NCBI GenBank assembly: GCA_019638525.1
Contig: JAHBTO010000002.1
Span: 124,001 to 188,000, forward strand
DNA: 64,000 nucleotides
Direction: 5' to 3'
From: Ferruginibacter sp.
Lineage (GTDB): Bacteria > Bacteroidota > Bacteroidia > Chitinophagales > Chitinophagaceae
Part shown: positions 43,614 through 52,855 of the stretch, in pieces
Numbering within the stretch: position 1 is the first letter of the stretch
Layout: each line of letters begins with the position of its first letter
Notes under the pieces: model-generated
Seen by the model: the letters and a program-made list of their open reading frames with translations, nothing else
Told to the model about the DNA's origin: nothing
Databases searched by the model: none
Position numbers and translations under genes: made by a program

Positions 43614-45680
43614 TCACTTTCGATAAAGATAATTATAGGTTTCTACCTGGCTGCGTATTTTTTTTGTATTGCGGGGATTAACATACTGGTTGCTTAAATC
43701 GTTATCCAATATCCTTGCTTTAATGTTATCCTTTAATTGTATTTGCATGATGTCTTTAATTTCCTGTTGTATGTTTTTTTCAAAAATGGGACAAGCCACT
43801 TCAATACGATGATCAATATTGCGTACCATCCAGTCGGCAGATGATATAAATACTTTTTCTTTACCATCGTTATAAAAAATCATTATTCGTGAATGCTCCA
43901 GGTATTCATCAACAATGCTTATGGCTAGTATAGGCTTTTTAAATTTCCTGTTTTCGGTTGGTAAACAAAAAATTCCCCTCACTACCATTTTAATTTCAAC
44001 ACCCGCTCTTGCTGCTTCATATAATTTATCTATAAGTTTTTCATCACTTAACGAGTTTAATTTTAAGATTATGCCTGCCGGCTTTTTTAACCGGGCAGCT
44101 TTTATTTCTTTATTTATAAGTTGTATTAATTGCTTTCGCATACCGGAGGGGCTAACCAGCAAAGTTTTGCAAATGCGTAAAAAATGCACCCTGCTTTTGG
44201 GTTGCTCAAGGTAATGGAATATACGGTTTACATCGGCCATAATGTTGCGGTCGCTTGTAAGCAGGCAGGTATCGCCATATAGCTTTGCTGTTTGTTCGTT
44301 TAGGTTACCGGTGCTTACAAATCCATAATGTATGGTATGATTTTTTACCCGCTTTTTTATGAGGCAAATTTTTGCATGCACTTTCATATTAGGCACACCC
44401 AGCAACACTTTTACGCCTGCTTCTTCCAGTTCTTCCTTCCATTCAAGGTTGGCTTCTTCATCAAACCTTGCACGCAGTTCAAGCATTACGGTTACCATTT
44501 TACCGTTACGTACCGCATTTACCAAAGCATTAATAATTTTACTTCGGTTTGCCAGCCTGTAACAGGTAAGTTTAATACTTATCACTTCGGGGTCAATAGC
44601 AGCCTCCCGCAGCATATCAATCACACTGTTGAAAGAATGATAAGGAAAATTTAGCAACACATCTTTTTTTAAAACAACTTTGGTAACACTGGCCGCATTT
44701 TTTAGTGCAGGATGCAGGAAAGGTTTTTTACGAAGGTTCTTTTTTACAAAAACCGATTCGGGAAAACCAATAAAGTCTTTAAAATTATGAATACGGCCGC
44801 CGGGTATAATATTATCTTTTTGCTGCAGGCCCATGCGCCTTACCAGGTAGGTAAGCAAAACGGGGTCTATTTCTTTATCAAAAGTAAACCTTACGGGCTT
44901 GCCCGATTTACGGCTCTTTAATCCTTTTTTTATTTTTTGGATGAGCGAAGTGGAAATATCATTATCAATATCTATCTCTGCATCTCGGGTTACTTTAATG
45001 ATATGCGATGAAAAAGTATCGTATCCAAAAAAAGAAAAAATATGTGGCAGGCAAAACCGAATCACATCTTCCAATAGGATGATATATTTATCAGTACTGT
45101 TTTTTGATGGCAAAATGATAAACCTTGATAAACGTCTTGCCGGTACAGATATCAATGCAAATTTTTGGGGAATAGATTTATCTTTTTTTGAAAGGCTGCA
45201 GGCAAGGTAAATTGATTTATCGTTAAGCACCGGGAAACTCTGTATGCTCTCAATCATCAACGGTATAATATCGCTGCGTACCTCTTCATTAAAATAATCA
45301 AGTACAAATACCTGTTGTTGTTTACTAAGTTGTTTATCGGTTACTAAAAATATTCTTTCTTTCTTCAGCTCACGTAATATTTCATTCCATATACGGTCAA
45401 ATTCTTTGTGCTGCTCTGCTACTGTTTTATGAATTTCATCTAAAATGGCGCCCGGCTGAAGTTCCAGGTGCATCCTTATCTTCTTTCCAAATTCAAGCAT
45501 ACGTTTTAATGTGGCAACCCTAACCCTGAAAAACTCATCCAGGTTATTGGAAAAAATTCCCAGGAAACGTATGCGTTCAAGTAAAGGAACCGTTTCATCT
45601 GCAGCTTCCTGCAAAACCCTATTGTTAAACGAGAGCCAGCTTATATCTCTGAATATTATTTTTCTTTTATGCAAAAACAA
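43614..45680 (-). CDS. ppk1: Polyphosphate kinase 1
   Basis: 688 residues, full length. The N-terminal IFRDISWLSFNNRVLQEA matches the PPK1 family closely. The phosphorylated histidine His435 (in NMKVHAKICLIKK) and the second HKD-like site HSRIMIF are present. It reversibly joins ATP phosphates into polyphosphate at the membrane. The start is TTG at 45680, since no ATG precedes the conserved N-terminus. It follows rfaE2 by 57 bases and precedes ppx. A TTG start here is an unusual but well-supported choice. Confidence 0.95.
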   Translation of the reverse strand: MFLHKRKIIFRDISWLSFNNRVLQEAADETVPLLERIRFLGIFSNNLDEFFRVRVATLKRMLEFGKKIRMHLELQPGAILDEIHKTVAEQHKEFDRIWNEILRELKKERIFLVTDKQLSKQQQVFVLDYFNEEVRSDIIPLMIESIQSFPVLNDKSIYLACSLSKKDKSIPQKFALISVPARRLSRFIILPSKNSTDKYIILLEDVIRFCLPHIFSFFGYDTFSSHIIKVTRDAEIDIDNDISTSLIQKIKKGLKSRKSGKPVRFTFDKEIDPVLLTYLVRRMGLQQKDNIIPGGRIHNFKDFIGFPESVFVKKNLRKKPFLHPALKNAASVTKVVLKKDVLLNFPYHSFNSVIDMLREAAIDPEVISIKLTCYRLANRSKIINALVNAVRNGKMVTVMLELRARFDEEANLEWKEELEEAGVKVLLGVPNMKVHAKICLIKKRVKNHTIHYGFVSTGNLNEQTAKLYGDTCLLTSDRNIMADVNRIFHYLEQPKSRVHFLRICKTLLVSPSGMRKQLIQLINKEIKAARLKKPAGIILKLNSLSDEKLIDKLYEAARAGVEIKMVVRGIFCLPTENRKFKKPILAISIVDEYLEHSRIMIFYNDGKEKVFISSADWMVRNIDHRIEVACPIFEKNIQQEIKDIMQIQLKDNIKARILDNDLSNQYVNPRNTKKIRSQVETYNYLYRK

Positions 45681-45737
45681 AAATTTTATAATAAAGTGGA
45701 AAATGAAAATTGCATTTGTTGGTTTTATAAAAATATA

Positions 45738-46232
45738 CTACCTGGTGTTTTTCATCTTCTCAATAATACCCGTGGTAGAAAAACCCTCCAGGATAGGAAC
45801 AATTTTAACTTCGCCGCCATTGGCCATTACTTCTTTAGCGCCAACAATATTATCAATGGTATAGTCGCCCCCTTTTACCAATACATCCGGCATAATGGCA
45901 GTTATCAAATTTAATGGAGTGTCTTCATCAAAAAGTATGATAGCATCTGTTATTAAAAGCGATGCAAGTAATAAAGCCCTTGCATTTTCATCATTCACCG
46001 GCCTGTTTGGGCCTTTTAACCGTTTAACTGATGCATTGGTATTTACGGCAACTATTAGCACATCACCAAACGAAGCCGCTTCGCTAAGTGATGCAATATG
46101 CCCCTGGTGCAAAATATCAAATACGCCATTTGTAAAAACTATTTTTTTATTAAGTAACCGCCATCTTTTAAGTTGGTGTTGCAATTGAGACAGGTTAAAC
46201 ACTTTCAACGGTATGGTGCTTATGGCTCTCAT
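45738..46232 (-). CDS. rfaE2: D-glycero-beta-D-manno-heptose 1-phosphate adenylyltransferase
   Basis: 164 residues, the free-standing nucleotidyltransferase half of HldE. The HxGH motif is in NGVFDILHQGH (36-46), VKGGDYT (near 119) and the GFSTTGIIEKM stretch near the end are also conserved. It makes ADP-heptose for the inner core of lipopolysaccharide. Its 5' end overlaps the flippase-like gene by 35-38 bases, and ppk1 follows, so it is mid-operon. The kinase partner (RfaE1) is not in the window. Confidence 0.92.
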   Translation of the reverse strand: MRAISTIPLKVFNLSQLQHQLKRWRLLNKKIVFTNGVFDILHQGHIASLSEAASFGDVLIVAVNTNASVKRLKGPNRPVNDENARALLLASLLITDAIILFDEDTPLNLITAIMPDVLVKGGDYTIDNIVGAKEVMANGGEVKIVPILEGFSTTGIIEKMKNTR

Positions 46233-47229
46233 CTTTTCGTTTATTTATATAAGGTAAAATTAGTAAACAGATAAAACCTACTATCAGTATCAGTATAAAC
46301 TGTGCCGACCACTGCAGCCATCCATTGGCTGTGCCAAAACTAGCCGGTACATTATAAAGTTGCATAGCCTCCATTACAAAAACAGGATACAACCCAATAC
46401 CACCGGGAGTTAGAATGGTAGCCATTGTTCCAAACACTAAAACCGGGAAAGCGGCCATCATGGGCAAGCCTGCTGTTTCGTTGATGGCAAAAAAACCTAT
46501 ATAAGTACCAATTACATAACAAGACCAGATTAATATACTGTGAAAAATAAAATACCCTTTTTGCTGCATCGTTTTTATACTCAATAATCCTGTAAGAATT
46601 CCATTAAATATGCCTTTAATTTTTTGAATAAATTTTACTTCGGCAAATCTCCTGAAAATAAAACGCATCAAAAAAATAAGCACAATAAAACACAAAATCA
46701 TTAATGAAAATTTAATAACAAATGCACCTGTGTTTTGCGAAAAAATATATTTTATAAATATTGCTTTTGCATATCCACCCACTACTTTTACTTGTGATAT
46801 AAGTGCAATAATAACCACTATAATAAGCGACAGTATATCAACAGCCCTTTCAACAAGTATGGTACCAACCAGTTTATCAGGTGGTACTTTTTCATACTTA
46901 CCCAGGATAGTACATTTTAATATTTCGCCAAGGCGTGGTACTGCAAAATTTGCCAGGTAACCTATCATTACAGCACTAAATGTGTTACTCAACTTTGGCG
47001 TATATCCCATTGACCGCATCAGGATTTGCCACCTGATTGCCCTGCTTAAATGGCTAATAGTTAAAATTATAAAAACAGGTATTAGTAAGTAGTAGTTGGC
47101 CGTTTTTAAACTCCTGATAAATTCTACATATGCTTCATCACTTAATTTATGAACACTCCACCATACCAGGAATATACCTATTCCTAAAAAAATTATATAC
47201 TGTACTATGTAGAAAAACCCTTTTTGCAT
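46195..47229 (-). CDS. UPF0104/YbhN-type flippase-like membrane protein
   Basis: 344 residues from the ATG at 47229; a TTG four codons earlier is also possible. About eight membrane helices are seen, with the motifs ISHLSRAIRWQILMRSMG, GYLANFAVPRLGEILKC and TPGGIGLYPVF, which mark the LPG-synthase membrane domain/YbhN family. Such proteins are predicted lipid flippases or transporters; the substrate here is unknown. It lies between panC (54 bases upstream) and rfaE2 (overlapping), so an envelope lipid or lipopolysaccharide role fits. Confidence 0.9.
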   Translation of the reverse strand: MQKGFFYIVQYIIFLGIGIFLVWWSVHKLSDEAYVEFIRSLKTANYYLLIPVFIILTISHLSRAIRWQILMRSMGYTPKLSNTFSAVMIGYLANFAVPRLGEILKCTILGKYEKVPPDKLVGTILVERAVDILSLIIVVIIALISQVKVVGGYAKAIFIKYIFSQNTGAFVIKFSLMILCFIVLIFLMRFIFRRFAEVKFIQKIKGIFNGILTGLLSIKTMQQKGYFIFHSILIWSCYVIGTYIGFFAINETAGLPMMAAFPVLVFGTMATILTPGGIGLYPVFVMEAMQLYNVPASFGTANGWLQWSAQFILILIVGFICLLILPYINKRKDESHKHHTVESV

Positions 47230-47283
47230 ATCAGGATACAAATTACGAAGTGATAATGAAGTAAATGATTTAAGTTTTTGAAA

Positions 47284-48132
47284 TTATTGTAACAGGAGAT
47301 TATCAATAAGCCTTATTTTACCATTAAATGCTGCAATAAGTGCTACAAGTTTTATTTTGCCATCCCACACATCAATAATACTGAGGTTGTTGGAAGATGC
47401 AATTTCTACATAATCGGGTTTAAAACCTTTTTCAACCAGGCTTAAAAATACCTGTTTCTTTAAAGAATTAATATCGCCGGGTACAATATTCTTTTTTATA
47501 AATGATAAGGCTTCAAAAATTGCTACTGATTTTTTCCTCTCTGTTTCATTTAAACGCATATTCCTGCTACTCATTGCAAGGCCGTCATCTTCACGCAGGG
47601 TAGGGCATATGATAACATTGGTATTTATTTTTGTTAACTGCAACATCTTTTTAATAACCATGCATTGCTGGTAATCTTTTTGGCCTAAGTATAAATTATT
47701 TGCCGGGATGATGTTGAGCAACCTGTGTACCACCTGGCATACACCCTGGAAATGGCCGGGCCTGTACTTTCCTTCAAGCACTGTTTCAAGATAACCAAGG
47801 TTATACTTACCATTAAGGGTTTCGCCATGGGGATACATTTCCGTTACAGTTGGTAAAAACAATACATCGCAACCGGCTCTTTCCAATTTATCTATATCGC
47901 TTTCAATAGTAACCGGGTAATTATCAAAATCGGCTTTATCGTTAAACTGGGTAGGGTTTACAAAAATGCTGCTCACAACCAAACTGCAATTTTTTTTTGC
48001 GGCTTCCAAAAGTGAAATATGCCCCTGGTGCAGGGCTCCCATGGTAGGCACAAAACCTATAGAAACCCCTATTTTTTTATTTTTAAGTAGGTATTCTTTT
48101 ATATCAAAAGTTTTTTTAAAAATTCTCATCAT
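47284..48132 (-). CDS. panC: Pantoate--beta-alanine ligase
   Basis: 282 residues. The class I synthetase motif LHQGH (34-38) in PTMGALHQGHISLL, FVNPTQFN, GKYRPGHFQGV and the DDGLAMSSRN loop are all conserved. It joins pantoate and beta-alanine with ATP to make pantothenate. Two adjacent ATG codons leave the start uncertain by one residue. It is divergent from the glycogen-synthase-like gene (104 bases), a neighbour arrangement that I recall from other Bacteroidetes. panB and panD are not in the window. Confidence 0.95.
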   Translation of the reverse strand: MMRIFKKTFDIKEYLLKNKKIGVSIGFVPTMGALHQGHISLLEAAKKNCSLVVSSIFVNPTQFNDKADFDNYPVTIESDIDKLERAGCDVLFLPTVTEMYPHGETLNGKYNLGYLETVLEGKYRPGHFQGVCQVVHRLLNIIPANNLYLGQKDYQQCMVIKKMLQLTKINTNVIICPTLREDDGLAMSSRNMRLNETERKKSVAIFEALSFIKKNIVPGDINSLKKQVFLSLVEKGFKPDYVEIASSNNLSIIDVWDGKIKLVALIAAFNGKIRLIDNLLLQ

Positions 48133-48236
48133 GCATGCAAATGTTTGATATTACTGTGTAGATGCTGTATTTCCCGAATAAATATCGTAGTTTTGCACTC
48201 CCGTTTATAACCTATTTAGTAGTAAACTTCGTGTAA

Positions 48237-49049
48237 ATGAGTACAAAGAAAAGAATTTTATTTATTGCAAATGAGATGTCGCCCTATCTGGAGCTTACCG
48301 ATTTTGCTGAAATTGTAAATAAGCTGGCAGTAAAAGCTAATGACAGTGGTATGGAGATACGATGTATTATGCCAAGATTTGGTGTGATAAATGAAAGAAG
48401 ACACCGTTTACATGAAGTGGTTCGCTTATCGGGTATAAATGTTACTATAGACAATGATGATTACCCATTGGTGATAAAAGTAGCTTCGCTACCCAATGCC
48501 AGGCTACAGGTTTATTTTTTAGATAATGAAGATTATTTTAAACGTAAATCGGTTTTTACTGATGAAAAAGATACCTGGTTTGATGATAATGGACTAAGAA
48601 CCGTTTTGTTTTGCAAAGGCGCCCTTGAAACAGTAAAGAAATTTGGCTGGCCGCCCGATATCATCCATTGCAGTGGCTGGATGACAGGGCTGATACCAAT
48701 GTTTATTAAAAATGCATATAAAAAAGAACCCGTTTTTAGTAACAGTAAAATAATTTACACAATTGGCCAGCAAACTTTTAAAGACAAGTTAGGCAGCGAT
48801 TTTTTAAAGATGGCAACTATTAACGATTATGTTACCAAAAAAGAATTGGAATCGTTTAAAGAAAATAATAACCTGGCCATGTTTAAAGGTGGCGCCACCT
48901 ATGCCGATGCTATAACTTTTGGAGCCGACAAAGTAGACAAGAAACTAACCGAGTTGTTTTCAAAAGTAAAAGGTAAGAAAGTGCTGAAATACGATGCTGA
49001 AAGTGATTTAACAGACTATTTGCAATTGTATGCCGACCTTGCAAAATAG
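48237..49049 (+). CDS. Truncated glycogen/starch-synthase-like protein (GT5 N-terminal domain only)
   Basis: 270 residues, about half the length of GlgA. The Rossmann-like first domain is recognisable (ILFIANEMSPY, then PDIIHCSGWMTGLIP in place of the GlgA HCNDWHTGL stretch). The ADP-glucose-binding KTGGL motif near the N-terminus is replaced by LELTDFAEIV, and the second GT domain is absent. It is therefore unlikely to make glycogen. It is divergent from panC and followed 33 bases later by the DUF4270 lipoprotein. Confidence 0.85.
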   Translation: MSTKKRILFIANEMSPYLELTDFAEIVNKLAVKANDSGMEIRCIMPRFGVINERRHRLHEVVRLSGINVTIDNDDYPLVIKVASLPNARLQVYFLDNEDYFKRKSVFTDEKDTWFDDNGLRTVLFCKGALETVKKFGWPPDIIHCSGWMTGLIPMFIKNAYKKEPVFSNSKIIYTIGQQTFKDKLGSDFLKMATINDYVTKKELESFKENNNLAMFKGGATYADAITFGADKVDKKLTELFSKVKGKKVLKYDAESDLTDYLQLYADLAK

Positions 49050-49082
49050 TAACCAAAAAAGATTTTTCATAAAATTATAACT

Positions 49083-50612
49083 GTGCAAAAACGATTTTAC
49101 CCTTTAGCAGTAACTGCTGTTGTTTTATTATTACTTTTAAACTGGAACTGTACAAAACTTGACACATCCGATATTGGCAGCGACCAATTACCTGCAGTTG
49201 ATAATGTACACACTTTTGCCGATACACTTCCATTAATAACTACACAGGGCATTTTTAATGATACCACAAAAGTTGCTCTTTTAAATAATTTTGTTATTGG
49301 AGCTATTAATAACGATCCGCTTTTTGGAACAACAAATGCAAGCGCCTATTTTCAATTAAAGCCCGATTTTTACCCCTATTATTTTGGCAATGCCGGAGAT
49401 ACTGTAAAAGGCTACTCAGATGTAGGGCTCGATTCAATTGTATTATGTTTAAAATATAAAAGTTTTTGGGGCGATAGCTCAATACCTGTACAATTAGAAG
49501 TGCGTGAAGTAAGCGATTATACTTTTGTAGATTCATTATATAAAGAACACGATATTAATTATGCACCGGTTACCGGAGCTGTACTTGCAACCACAACCGT
49601 AGATATCAGAAGGCTTGGCGATACTGTAAAATATACCAATGGAAGAAATTACTCAATTAATCTTATCAGGATAAAATTGCCAATGAGCTGGGCTAATACT
49701 TTATTTAACAGGGATAGTATTGCAAATAACCCGGGCAATAATGCTTTTTATAATGATTCAATTTTCAGGCATACATATCATGGGTTGGCTGTAATGCCCG
49801 TAGGTAGCGCTGCTAATAGCCTTATTTATGTTAACCTGGCCGATACTACAACAAAATTGGAGGTACATTTCAGGAAAAGAAACAAAGGCATAATAGATAC
49901 AACATATCAATCTTTACATTTAGGCACTTACACATTACCGCCTACACCTACACAACCTGCACAATCATCTATTGCCAATAAAATTGTTCGTAACCGTTCG
50001 GGGGCAACAATGCAGTTTCCGGCACCGGGAGATCTTTATATACAAACAACACCGGGCTCTTATGTTAACATAAGTATCCCCAGTTTATCAAGTTTAAATA
50101 ACCGAATTATACACCGTGCCGAACTTGTAATTCAGCAAATACCTAATTTACCATCGCTTGATGAAGCGCTTTCAGTACCATCCTTCTTATATCTTGATTT
50201 AAAGGATACAACATTAACTGACAGGTGGAAACCTATTTATTATGATTTAAATCCCAGACAACCATACGACCCCGATACTAAATTAGGTTATGGATACTTG
50301 CCTACAACTATCGATTATTTAACATTTGGCGGCTTTAGAAGAGCAGGAACAGATAAGTTTGGCAACCCCAATAAGTATTACAATTTTAATATTACCAGGT
50401 ATGTACAACAAATTGTAACCAGGCATATCCCTAATTATCCATTACGATTATATGCCCCTTATGAAGTTTACTATCCGCAATTAGGCAACGACTCTTACCC
50501 TGCAGAAAAGTTACAATATGGTAACAACTTAGCCGCCGGAAGAGTTAAAGTAGGTAGTGGCAGTAATGCAGATTATAAGATGTTCCTGCGTATTATCTAC
50601 TCCAATTTGTAA
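49083..50612 (+). CDS. DUF4270 lipoprotein
   Basis: 509 residues from a GTG start, chosen because the signal peptide begins there and no ATG precedes it. A hydrophobic N-terminus (10-20) ends at Cys23 (LLNWNC), a weakly canonical lipobox. The rest is a large beta-rich exported protein with TGAVLATTTVDIRRLGD-type stretches and SDYTFVDSLYKEHDI. DUF4270 is a Bacteroidetes surface lipoprotein family, function unknown. It pairs with the GT5-like gene and has its own strong terminator. Confidence 0.88.
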   Translation: MQKRFYPLAVTAVVLLLLLNWNCTKLDTSDIGSDQLPAVDNVHTFADTLPLITTQGIFNDTTKVALLNNFVIGAINNDPLFGTTNASAYFQLKPDFYPYYFGNAGDTVKGYSDVGLDSIVLCLKYKSFWGDSSIPVQLEVREVSDYTFVDSLYKEHDINYAPVTGAVLATTTVDIRRLGDTVKYTNGRNYSINLIRIKLPMSWANTLFNRDSIANNPGNNAFYNDSIFRHTYHGLAVMPVGSAANSLIYVNLADTTTKLEVHFRKRNKGIIDTTYQSLHLGTYTLPPTPTQPAQSSIANKIVRNRSGATMQFPAPGDLYIQTTPGSYVNISIPSLSSLNNRIIHRAELVIQQIPNLPSLDEALSVPSFLYLDLKDTTLTDRWKPIYYDLNPRQPYDPDTKLGYGYLPTTIDYLTFGGFRRAGTDKFGNPNKYYNFNITRYVQQIVTRHIPNYPLRLYAPYEVYYPQLGNDSYPAEKLQYGNNLAAGRVKVGSGSNADYKMFLRIIYSNL

Positions 50613-50632
50613 ACAACTTATTTTATATCCAC

Positions 50633-50668
50633 ACAAAGCCCCCAAAATTATTGGGGGCTTTGTTCTTT
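50633..50668 (+). terminator. Intrinsic terminator of the DUF4270 gene
   Basis: ACAAAGCCCCCAA (50633-50645) and TTGGGGGCTTTGT (50651-50663) are perfectly complementary (13 bp) around a five-base loop, followed by TTCTTT. Its right arm contains the TTTG that serves as the -33 box of the metK promoter. Confidence 0.93.
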
Positions 50669-50690
50669 AACACATACAACCTTATCTTTG
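50659..50690 (+). promoter_or_regulatory. metK promoter overlapping the upstream terminator
   Basis: TTTG (50659-50662) and TATCTTTG (50683-50690) are separated by exactly 20 bases, the Bacteroidetes consensus arrangement. The ATG is at 50710, giving a short leader of about 15 bases, too short for a SAM riboswitch. Confidence 0.75.
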
Positions 50691-50709
50691 CAATCTTAAA
50701 AAAAATAAC

Positions 50710-51969
50710 ATGCCATATTTATTTACATCAGAGTCGGTAAGTGAAGGACATCCTGATAAAGTTGCAGACCAAATAAGTGATGCTTTAATTGATAACTTTT
50801 TAGCTTTTGACCCATCCAGCAAAGTAGCCTGCGAAACATTGGTAACAACCGGACAGGTAGTATTAGCCGGCGAGGTAAAAAGCAAGGCCTATCTTGATGT
50901 ACAGGAAATTGCCCGTGGTGTTATCCGTAAAATTGGATACACCAAGAGCGAATATATGTTTGAAGCCAATTCATGCGGTATTTTATCTGCCATTCACGAA
51001 CAATCGGGCGATATTAACCAGGGTGTAGATCGTAAGAAAAAAGAAGAACAAGGCGCCGGCGACCAGGGAATGATGTTTGGCTATGCCACTAATGAAACAG
51101 AAAATTACATGCCGCTTGCTTTAGACCTAGCACATTATATACTGATAGAAATGGCGGCAATAAGGCGAGAAAACAAACAAATTAAATACCTGCGCCCCGA
51201 TGCAAAAAGCCAGGTTACTTTAGAATATGATGATAATAATAAGCCGGTAAGGATTGAAGCCATCGTGGTATCAACACAACACGATGATTTTGCAACTGAT
51301 GAAAAAATGTTGGCCAAAATAAAAAAAGATATCATCAACATTGTGATACCAAGGGTAAAGGCAAAGTACCCCAAGTACAATCACCTTTTCAACAACAAGA
51401 TAAAATACCATATAAACCCAACCGGTAAATTTGTAATTGGCGGCCCACACGGCGATACAGGCTTAACCGGCCGTAAAATAATTGTAGATACTTATGGAGG
51501 CAAAGGTGCACATGGCGGTGGTGCATTTAGCGGTAAAGATCCCAGCAAAGTGGATAGGAGCGCTGCTTATGCTACTAGGCACATTGCAAAAAACTTAGTA
51601 GCTGCTGGTTTATGCGATGAAGTGCTGGTACAGGTTTCGTATGCTATTGGTGTGGCACAGCCTACCAGCATAAACGTAGTAACTTATGGTACTGCAAAAG
51701 TGAAATTAACCGATGGACAAATTGCTGAAAAAATAATGAAGATGCAATGTTTTGATATGCGCCCTTATTTTATTGAGCAGCGTTTAAAACTGCGTAACCC
51801 AATGTACAGCGAAACAGCCGCTTATGGGCACATGGGCCGCAAAAACGAAACAGTGGAAAAAACATTCACTTCGCCGGATGGTAAATCGGTAAAGAAAAAA
51901 GTAGAACTGTTTACCTGGGAAAAATTAGATGCCGTAAAAGAAGTGAAAAAAGCTTTTGGATTAAAATAA
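50710..51969 (+). CDS. metK: S-adenosylmethionine synthetase
   Basis: 419 residues. It carries the family signatures [13 protein letters not shown] (near 14-26), [14 protein letters not shown] and [14 protein letters not shown], then the [16 protein letters not shown] loop. It makes SAM from ATP and methionine; the radical SAM enzyme and the methyltransferases in this window are among its users. The transcript is monocistronic: a promoter overlaps the previous terminator and a terminator follows. Confidence 0.97.
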   Translation: MPYLFTSESVSEGHPDKVADQISDALIDNFLAFDPSSKVACETLVTTGQVVLAGEVKSKAYLDVQEIARGVIRKIGYTKSEYMFEANSCGILSAIHEQSGDINQGVDRKKKEEQGAGDQGMMFGYATNETENYMPLALDLAHYILIEMAAIRRENKQIKYLRPDAKSQVTLEYDDNNKPVRIEAIVVSTQHDDFATDEKMLAKIKKDIINIVIPRVKAKYPKYNHLFNNKIKYHINPTGKFVIGGPHGDTGLTGRKIIVDTYGGKGAHGGGAFSGKDPSKVDRSAAYATRHIAKNLVAAGLCDEVLVQVSYAIGVAQPTSINVVTYGTAKVKLTDGQIAEKIMKMQCFDMRPYFIEQRLKLRNPMYSETAAYGHMGRKNETVEKTFTSPDGKSVKKKVELFTWEKLDAVKEVKKAFGLK

Positions 51970-51985
51970 AATCTCCCTACTTTAT

Positions 51986-52017
51986 AAAAACCCTCTAAAA
52001 AAAGAGGGTTTTTTATT
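51986..52017 (+). terminator. Intrinsic terminator of metK
   Basis: AAAAACCCTCT (51986-51996) and AGAGGGTTTTT (52003-52013) pair with a six-base A-rich loop and are followed by further T residues. Confidence 0.92.
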
Positions 52018-52062
52018 TTGTAATAGCTAAACCTGGCCCCCCGTTTAAACAACTTTAAGATA

Positions 52063-52070
52063 TAAATTTG
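52063..52070 (+). promoter_or_regulatory. -7 promoter box directly before the rlmB start
   Basis: TAAATTTG lies only four bases before the GTG start of rlmB (52075). If it is the real -7 element, transcription would begin at or next to the start codon. No clear -33 TTTG at 20 bases is seen, so the call is moderate. Confidence 0.5.
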
Positions 52071-52074
52071 CATT

Positions 52075-52839
52075 GTGAAAAATTTCAGACAACAACATCA
52101 TCGCCCCAAAAAAAGCAGCCTGGTAGTTGGCCGTACTGCAGTTATTAATGCAATGCAAAGCGGTAAACAATTAGAACGTATTTACCTGCAGGCCAACATA
52201 CATGGAGAACAAGTTGATGAAATTAAAAAGCTTGCACAAAAAACACAAACTCCCATCAATAAAGTACCGGTTGAAAAACTCAATAACCTGAATGTGCATA
52301 ACCACGAAGGTTGTGTGGCATTAATTGCAAAAGTACAATACCAGGATTTGCAGGATGTAATTTCTTTTGTGGTTGAAAAAGGGGAAGTGCCATTGTTATT
52401 AATTTTAGATGGTATTACAGATATCAGGAATATTGGCGGCATTGCCCGTAGCGCTTATTGTTTTGGTGTACATGCAATCATCATTCCCGATAAAGGAGTG
52501 GGCGCTTTAAATGAAGATGCAGTGCTTACATCGGCCGGTGCATTGGAAAAAATAACCGTATGCCGTGTAAGCAGCCTGATGAAAACTGTTGACGACCTGC
52601 ACATGAACGGTATAAAAGTTTTTGCGAGCGAAATGAAAGCAGCTAAAAAAACATACGATTGTAATTTTAAAGAACCATGCGCCATCATCATGGGTGCTGA
52701 AGAGAAAGGCATTTACCCCGCCTTGCTTAAAATTTGCGATGAACAATTTCAGATACCTATGACCGGCGATTTTGATTCTTTAAATGTTTCGGTTGCCACC
52801 GGTATTATTTTATACGAAGTGATGAAGCAAAGAAATTAA
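52075..52839 (+). CDS. rlmB: 23S rRNA (guanosine-2'-O-)-methyltransferase, TrmH/RlmB family
   Basis: 254 residues from a GTG start; the only downstream Met (residue 23) lies inside the conserved substrate-binding domain, so GTG is preferred. A short basic N-terminus (QQHHRPKKSS) precedes VVGRTAVINAM, the RlmB N-domain. The SPOUT catalytic domain includes ILDGITDIRNIGGIARSA and IIMGAEEKGI, and ends with the knot motif LNVSVATGIILYE. It methylates 23S rRNA, probably G2251. It converges with the SDR gene. Confidence 0.93.
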   Translation: MKNFRQQHHRPKKSSLVVGRTAVINAMQSGKQLERIYLQANIHGEQVDEIKKLAQKTQTPINKVPVEKLNNLNVHNHEGCVALIAKVQYQDLQDVISFVVEKGEVPLLLILDGITDIRNIGGIARSAYCFGVHAIIIPDKGVGALNEDAVLTSAGALEKITVCRVSSLMKTVDDLHMNGIKVFASEMKAAKKTYDCNFKEPCAIIMGAEEKGIYPALLKICDEQFQIPMTGDFDSLNVSVATGIILYEVMKQRN

Positions 52840-52855
52840 TCTTGCACTATTTGTT

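Noticed and set aside
44328..44654. Plus-strand reading frames inside ppk1
   Set aside because: They are antisense shadows of a full-length PPK1 with His435 and conserved N-terminal motif.
48237..49049. Frameshifted glgA
   Set aside because: The reading frame ends with a normal C-terminal helix and the DUF4270 gene follows immediately. No second GT domain is seen in any frame.
50691..50709. SAM riboswitch before metK
   Set aside because: The leader after the promoter is about 15 bases, too short for any known SAM riboswitch.
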